A program made the position numbers and the translations under genes. A stretch of DNA of 16,316 nucleotides from Solobacterium sp. UBA1761 (lineage in GTDB: Bacteria > Bacillota_I > Bacilli_A > Erysipelotrichales > Erysipelotrichaceae): assembly GCA_002315565.1 (NCBI GenBank), contig DCHD01000006.1, positions 1 through 16,316 of the forward strand, written 5' to 3'. Of the stretch, positions 13,092 to 16,316 are shown in pieces (positions within the stretch are counted from its first letter, which is position 1; every line of letters starts with the position of its first letter). Below the pieces are notes generated by a model. That model was not told where the DNA came from. It saw only the letters and a list, made by a program, of their open reading frames with translations, and searched no databases.

Positions 13092-14054
13092 ATGGAAAAT
13101 AAAATAATCAAAGTTGAACTTAACGGACTTAAACAGAAAATTCACATTAAGGGTGATCCAGAAAAACCAATTCTTCTCTTCATCCATGGTGGACCTGGTG
13201 TCTGCAACCGTCATATGTGTGCAGTATACAATCAGGACCTTCTTGAACATTTCATGGTAGTAGGATGGGACCAGAGAGGTACGGGTGGTTCTTATTGGGG
13301 ATGTGACCATACAAAACTTACAATCGATCTTTTATGTGAAGATGCAAGTGCACTTGTTGACTGGCTCTGTGAAACCTATCACAAAGAAAAGATCTTTGCG
13401 ATCGGCGGTTCATGGGGTTCTCTTCTCGGCACTAAACTTGCCTATAAACATCCGGAAAAACTCTATGCATTCTTTGGCTTTGGGCAGTTTGTTGATGGCG
13501 AACTGAATGAAAAACTCTCTTATGACTTTGCTATGGAAGAAGCGAAGAAAGCCAATGATCAGGAATCAATTGATAAACTGGTCAAGATCGGTCCACCTGT
13601 AATGGGATGCTTCAAGAATATCTATAAAGATATGCTTATCGAAAGAGAAGTCATGAATAAATACGGTGGATATTCCAAAAAGAATAAACCTGGTTCATAT
13701 ACCGGTGGCCTTGCCAAAGCTTACATCTTCTCTGGCGAATACCGTATCTCTGATATCTTAGGCGTACTGCTTGGAAACAGACCAGTATTAGAAAACATGT
13801 GGCCTGAAATCGGAGCCTGCAAACTTGAAGAAGAATGCACAGAATTCACTATCCCTTACTTCATCTTTGACGGCTGTCTTGACAAGAACACTCCAGCCGA
13901 CCTGGTTGAAGACTATTATGCCAGAATCAAGGCTCCACACAAAGAACTTATCTGGTACAAGGAATCAGGACACAATCCGTTACTTGATGAACCTGAACTG
14001 TTCAAGGCCAATCTCATCGACAGATGCAACAAGGTACTTGAAGGAAAACTGTAA
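13092..14054 (+). CDS. Alpha/beta hydrolase, proline iminopeptidase (S33) type
   Basis: This 320-aa soluble serine hydrolase resembles peptidase family S33, which removes N-terminal proline or other residues from peptides. Motifs are the oxyanion-hole HGGPG at 32-36, GWDQRGTGGS at 58-67 and the nucleophile elbow GGSWGS (S107). They continue with DGCLDKNTP (catalytic Asp probably D264) and ESGHNPLLDEPE (H294). The helical cap lies between about 135 and 240. The gene starts at an ATG with AGAGGAT 8 bases upstream, after its own TATAAT. It is divergent from the M20 peptidase and convergent with the M42 peptidase, so three peptidase-like genes sit together. Family members also include esterases and lactone hydrolases, so proline specificity is likely but not proven. 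Confidence 0.88.
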   Translation: MENKIIKVELNGLKQKIHIKGDPEKPILLFIHGGPGVCNRHMCAVYNQDLLEHFMVVGWDQRGTGGSYWGCDHTKLTIDLLCEDASALVDWLCETYHKEKIFAIGGSWGSLLGTKLAYKHPEKLYAFFGFGQFVDGELNEKLSYDFAMEEAKKANDQESIDKLVKIGPPVMGCFKNIYKDMLIEREVMNKYGGYSKKNKPGSYTGGLAKAYIFSGEYRISDILGVLLGNRPVLENMWPEIGACKLEEECTEFTIPYFIFDGCLDKNTPADLVEDYYARIKAPHKELIWYKESGHNPLLDEPELFKANLIDRCNKVLEGKL

Positions 14055-14061
14055 TAACAAG

Positions 14062-14085
14062 AAAACGAGGAACAATCCTCGTTTT
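14062..14085. terminator. Bidirectional terminator between the S33 and M42 genes
   Basis: A perfect 10-bp stem (AAAACGAGGA / TCCTCGTTTT) with a 4-base loop carries its own A and T runs, followed by AGTTTTCTTT on the plus strand and CTTGTTATT on the minus strand. It begins 7 bases after the hydrolase stop and overlaps the TAA of the M42 gene (14084-14086). Confidence 0.88.
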
Positions 14086-15100
14086 AGTTTTCTTTGAGAT
14101 AGGTTTCCAGTAACTTGTAAGTAGAATCAATGCCTTTGACATGGGTTCTTTCCATACCGTGGCTTGCTGCTACACCTGAACCGATCAGTGCACCCTTGAT
14201 GTTGCTGCCGCCGCGAAGCGCTGCACTTACATCTGAACCATAGAACGGATAAATATCGACCGCATAGGATAGGTTATCTCTTTTGGCTATTTCTACCAGT
14301 TTGGATACGATATTGTAGTCATATGGTCCGCTTGAGTCTTTCGCACAGATTGATACATCATATTCCGTACATGCCAGATCAAGTCCAATACAGCCCATAT
14401 CGACAGCCATCAGTTCTTCAATATCTGAAGGAATCCAGGACATTCCATGTCCTACTTCTTCATATGTGCTGATCAGAAAATAAAGCTTTCTTTTTGGTGA
14501 GAACTTCCCTTCTTTAATATCTCTTAAAACCTTCAGAATAATCGCAACAGACAGTTTGTCATCAAGGAATCTTGATTTGACAAAACCTGAAGCTGTAATT
14601 GTTGTTTTTGGATCATAGGCTACGATATCACCATTGGCTATACCCAGTTTCTCGACATCTTCCTTATTTTTTACAACCTCGTCAATCCTCACACACATAT
14701 TCTGTTCATTTCTTTCAAGTTTTGCAGCATCTTCAAAGACATGTACAGCCGGATGATTTGAGATTACAGTTCCGGTATAAACCTTGCCGCTTCTTGTATA
14801 GATACGGCAGTATTCTCCGTCAAGTGTAGGCATTAATGGTCCGCCAAGTTTAGCGATGGCCAATGTACCGTCGGCCTTGATTGATCTGACCATAAGACCT
14901 AGTGTATCAACATGGGCACAGACACCAAGTGCCTTAGTACCTTCGCCAACCTCTACAATAAGATTTCCCTTATTGGTAACAGATGTTTTAAAGCCCATGG
15001 CATCAACTTCTGATTTTACATAACTGATTACTCTTTCACAGTATCCTGTAGGAGAATCAATAGACATAATGTTTCTTAAATATTCAAGTATTTCTTTCAT
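14084..15100 (-). CDS. M42 family aminopeptidase
   Basis: This 338-aa cytoplasmic metalloaminopeptidase is related to glutamyl aminopeptidase/FrvX and usually forms large tetrahedral complexes that trim peptides. Residues, numbered from the start used here, are H63 and D65 (CAHVDTLG), the bridging Asp in RFLDDKLS (180/181), E214/E215 (STYEEVGHG), D234 (MAVDMG) and H314 (ASHGMERTH). The PDZ-like insert characteristic of M42 lies around 80-165. The frame opens further upstream (to 15145), but the TATAAT at 15120-15125 overlaps the next possible ATG. A GAGG at 15110-15113 lies 9 bases before the ATG at 15100, which I therefore use. It shares terminator sequence with the convergent hydrolase and diverges from the VanZ-RDD gene. 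Confidence 0.92.
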   Translation of the reverse strand: MKEILEYLRNIMSIDSPTGYCERVISYVKSEVDAMGFKTSVTNKGNLIVEVGEGTKALGVCAHVDTLGLMVRSIKADGTLAIAKLGGPLMPTLDGEYCRIYTRSGKVYTGTVISNHPAVHVFEDAAKLERNEQNMCVRIDEVVKNKEDVEKLGIANGDIVAYDPKTTITASGFVKSRFLDDKLSVAIILKVLRDIKEGKFSPKRKLYFLISTYEEVGHGMSWIPSDIEELMAVDMGCIGLDLACTEYDVSICAKDSSGPYDYNIVSKLVEIAKRDNLSYAVDIYPFYGSDVSAALRGGSNIKGALIGSGVAASHGMERTHVKGIDSTYKLLETYLKEN

Positions 15101-15119
15101 CTTCGTATACCTCTTAAAC

Positions 15120-15160
15120 ATTATACTACTCTTAAAATAACTCATTAATTAGGCTATAAT
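15120..15160. promoter_or_regulatory. Divergent promoters of the M42 and VanZ-RDD genes
   Basis: On the minus strand, TTAATG (15143-15148) and TATAAT (15120-15125) with a 17-base spacer serve the M42 gene. On the plus strand, TTAAAA (15132-15137) and TATAAT (15155-15160), also with a 17-base spacer, serve the VanZ-RDD gene. The two promoters interlock within about 40 bases. The plus-strand -10 ends only 7 bases before the ATG at 15168. Confidence 0.65.
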
Positions 15161-15167
15161 ATTAAAC

Positions 15168-16280
15168 ATGTTGTCTACATATATCAAACCTATCACTACA
15201 GCACTGATGTTCTTTCCTTTTATTGCGTTCATCTTTACTGTTCCCTATATGATTTACTGCTACAGAAAGTATGGCTCAATCATCTTTATCAGAGTACTCA
15301 TTGTCTATTCCTTCATACTCTATATGATGTGCGCCTATTTCTTGGTCATACTGCCGCTTCCTGACCATAAAGTTGTTGCTGCACTCACTACCCCAAGAGT
15401 GCAGCTTATCCCCTTCCAGTTTGTTGCCGACATAATCAAGGAAACAATAAAATCCGGAATAATCAACAGAGCTATCATTCAGGTATCGTTCAATATAATC
15501 CTGACTGTTCCGTTTGGAATGTATCTTAGATACTACTTCAAATGTTCTTTTAAGAAAACTGTAATCCTTACATTCTGTCTTTCTCTTTTCTATGAACTGA
15601 CACAGTTAAGTGGCCTATATTTCATCTATGCAAGAGGATACAGACTCTTTGACATTGATGACCTTATGCTCAATACACTTGGAGGACTTGTGGGTTATTA
15701 TGCTGTTACACCATTACTTAAGATGCTTCCTACAAGAAAACAGATTGATGACAAGTCACTTAAAGAAGGAGTAAAACTTTCTGCAACAAGAAGACTTCTG
15801 GAACTTGGACTTGATTTATTGATCAACGAAACCATCTGCTATGGAATTGACAGAATACTTGCCACATTAGGAAGTGACATAAAAGTCAATCACGCTATAG
15901 TGCTGGTCATCTATCTTGTACTCTTTACTGCAATAGGAAAATGCAGATCAATCGGTATGATGCTGACATCAACAAGACTTGTTGATTTCGATGACAACAA
16001 ACCTTCAATAATCAAGATTCTTGTCAGATACATCTCAATGGTAATGATATTCTACGGTATTCCTTCAGCCATGGCAGCAGGTCTTAAGCTTCTCGAGACA
16101 AACAGAATAATAAATGAAAATCTGAGATTTACCCTTTATATCCCAATACTGATGTTCTGGCTGTTTATCTGGTTCTATTCATTTATTGAACTTATTAAAC
16201 ACAAAACTCTTGTCTATGAAGGATTATCCCGTACAAGATTAAAAACCGACATCAAACTCAAAAAAGAAAAGAAAATTTAA
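15168..16280 (+). CDS. VanZ-RDD fusion membrane protein
   Basis: This 370-aa polytopic membrane protein joins a VanZ-like domain (about residues 1-180) to an RDD domain (about 203-350). The VanZ part has several hydrophobic helices, the LIPFQF motif after the second helix, and the FYELTQLSGLYFIYARGYRLFDIDDLMLNTLGGLVGY block that is diagnostic of VanZ. The RDD part opens with ATRRLLELGLDLLI (the Arg-Arg...Asp signature) and continues through CRSIGMMLTSTRLVD and two further helices. The tail is strongly basic (KLKKEKKI). VanZ was named for teicoplanin resistance, but chromosomal VanZ-RDD proteins are common in Firmicutes and their role is unknown. No SD is visible before the ATG and the -10 is adjacent, so the mRNA may be leaderless. 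A shorter start at Met14 also lacks an SD. Confidence 0.88.
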   Translation: MLSTYIKPITTALMFFPFIAFIFTVPYMIYCYRKYGSIIFIRVLIVYSFILYMMCAYFLVILPLPDHKVVAALTTPRVQLIPFQFVADIIKETIKSGIINRAIIQVSFNIILTVPFGMYLRYYFKCSFKKTVILTFCLSLFYELTQLSGLYFIYARGYRLFDIDDLMLNTLGGLVGYYAVTPLLKMLPTRKQIDDKSLKEGVKLSATRRLLELGLDLLINETICYGIDRILATLGSDIKVNHAIVLVIYLVLFTAIGKCRSIGMMLTSTRLVDFDDNKPSIIKILVRYISMVMIFYGIPSAMAAGLKLLETNRIINENLRFTLYIPILMFWLFIWFYSFIELIKHKTLVYEGLSRTRLKTDIKLKKEKKI

Positions 16281-16291
16281 AAAATAGGCAT

Positions 16292-16316
16292 TTAAACTGT
16301 AACCCAAGGAATAGAC
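16292..16316 (-). repeat. Right copy of the 25-bp terminal inverted repeat
   Basis: This is the exact reverse complement of bases 1-25. It lies 11 bases after the TAA of the VanZ-RDD gene and runs to the window's last base. Seen from the genes, the same sequence is read outward downstream of both outermost genes. Confidence 0.9.

Noticed and set aside
13023..13310. N-terminal extension of the M20 peptidase frame to 13310
   Set aside because: It would overlap the divergent S33 gene and precede the membrane anchor. The ATG at 13022 has an ideal SD and gives a normal N terminus.
15168..16280. Glycopeptide resistance determinant
   Set aside because: VanZ-like domains are widespread in Firmicutes. 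No other van gene is near and the RDD fusion is a common chromosomal form, so a resistance role is not supported.
1..16316. Prophage, integrative element or CRISPR content
   Set aside because: No integrase, transposase, phage structural gene, cas gene or regularly spaced repeat is visible. The only transposon-like sign is the end repeat, which has other explanations.

Overview
This window looks like ordinary low-GC Firmicutes (Bacillota) chromosome. It is AT-rich, with GGAGG-type ribosome-binding sites, TATAAT -10 boxes, short intergenic gaps and compact intrinsic terminators. The gene families (C69 and M42 peptidases, LacX-like epimerase, VanZ-RDD, the macrodomain/VWA/ADP-ribosylglycohydrolase set) fit an anaerobic gut-type Firmicute, possibly Erysipelotrichales or a Clostridia relative. 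The lineage is an inference from gene style, not from a marker gene. I found no rRNA, tRNA, CRISPR array, transposase or phage gene.

Layout. Positions 37-4332 (minus strand) hold a tight run: a DUF3592-type membrane protein, a HAD-IA phosphatase, a HAD-IIA phosphatase with an extra N-terminal domain, and a C69 dipeptidase. Positions 4386-8564 (minus) hold a second group: DUF1232 protein, DUF2130 coiled-coil protein, macrodomain protein, VWA protein and ADP-ribosylglycohydrolase. An intrinsic terminator follows the macrodomain gene and another ends the group. Positions 8565-8858 contain no supportable gene. Positions 8859-10450 (minus) hold an aldose-epimerase-like gene and a Suppressor-of-fused domain gene, separated by a cluster of palindromes. 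Positions 10524-11537 (plus) hold deoxyribose-phosphate aldolase and a small unknown protein. Then come a membrane-anchored M20 peptidase (minus), an S33 alpha/beta hydrolase (plus), an M42 aminopeptidase (minus) and a VanZ-RDD membrane protein (plus). These last genes are arranged as convergent and divergent pairs sharing bidirectional terminators and overlapping promoters.

How the genes relate. Three peptidases plus a proline-iminopeptidase-like hydrolase suggest peptide scavenging, and deoC suggests deoxynucleoside use. The most system-like part is 4386-8564. It combines an ADP-ribose-binding macrodomain fused to an HTH-like tail, an ADP-ribosylhydrolase, a MIDAS-containing VWA protein, and a coiled-coil protein whose core resembles PD-(D/E)XK nucleases of the RmuC type. 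Together they could form an ADP-ribose-linked stress or defence module; that joint role is inferred.

The oddest structural fact is that the first and last 25 bases of the window are perfect reverse complements. Each copy lies 11-12 bases beyond the stop codon of the outermost, outward-reading gene. This could be an invertible-segment boundary, a dispersed hairpin repeat that stopped an assembly, or the ends of an element. The window alone cannot decide.
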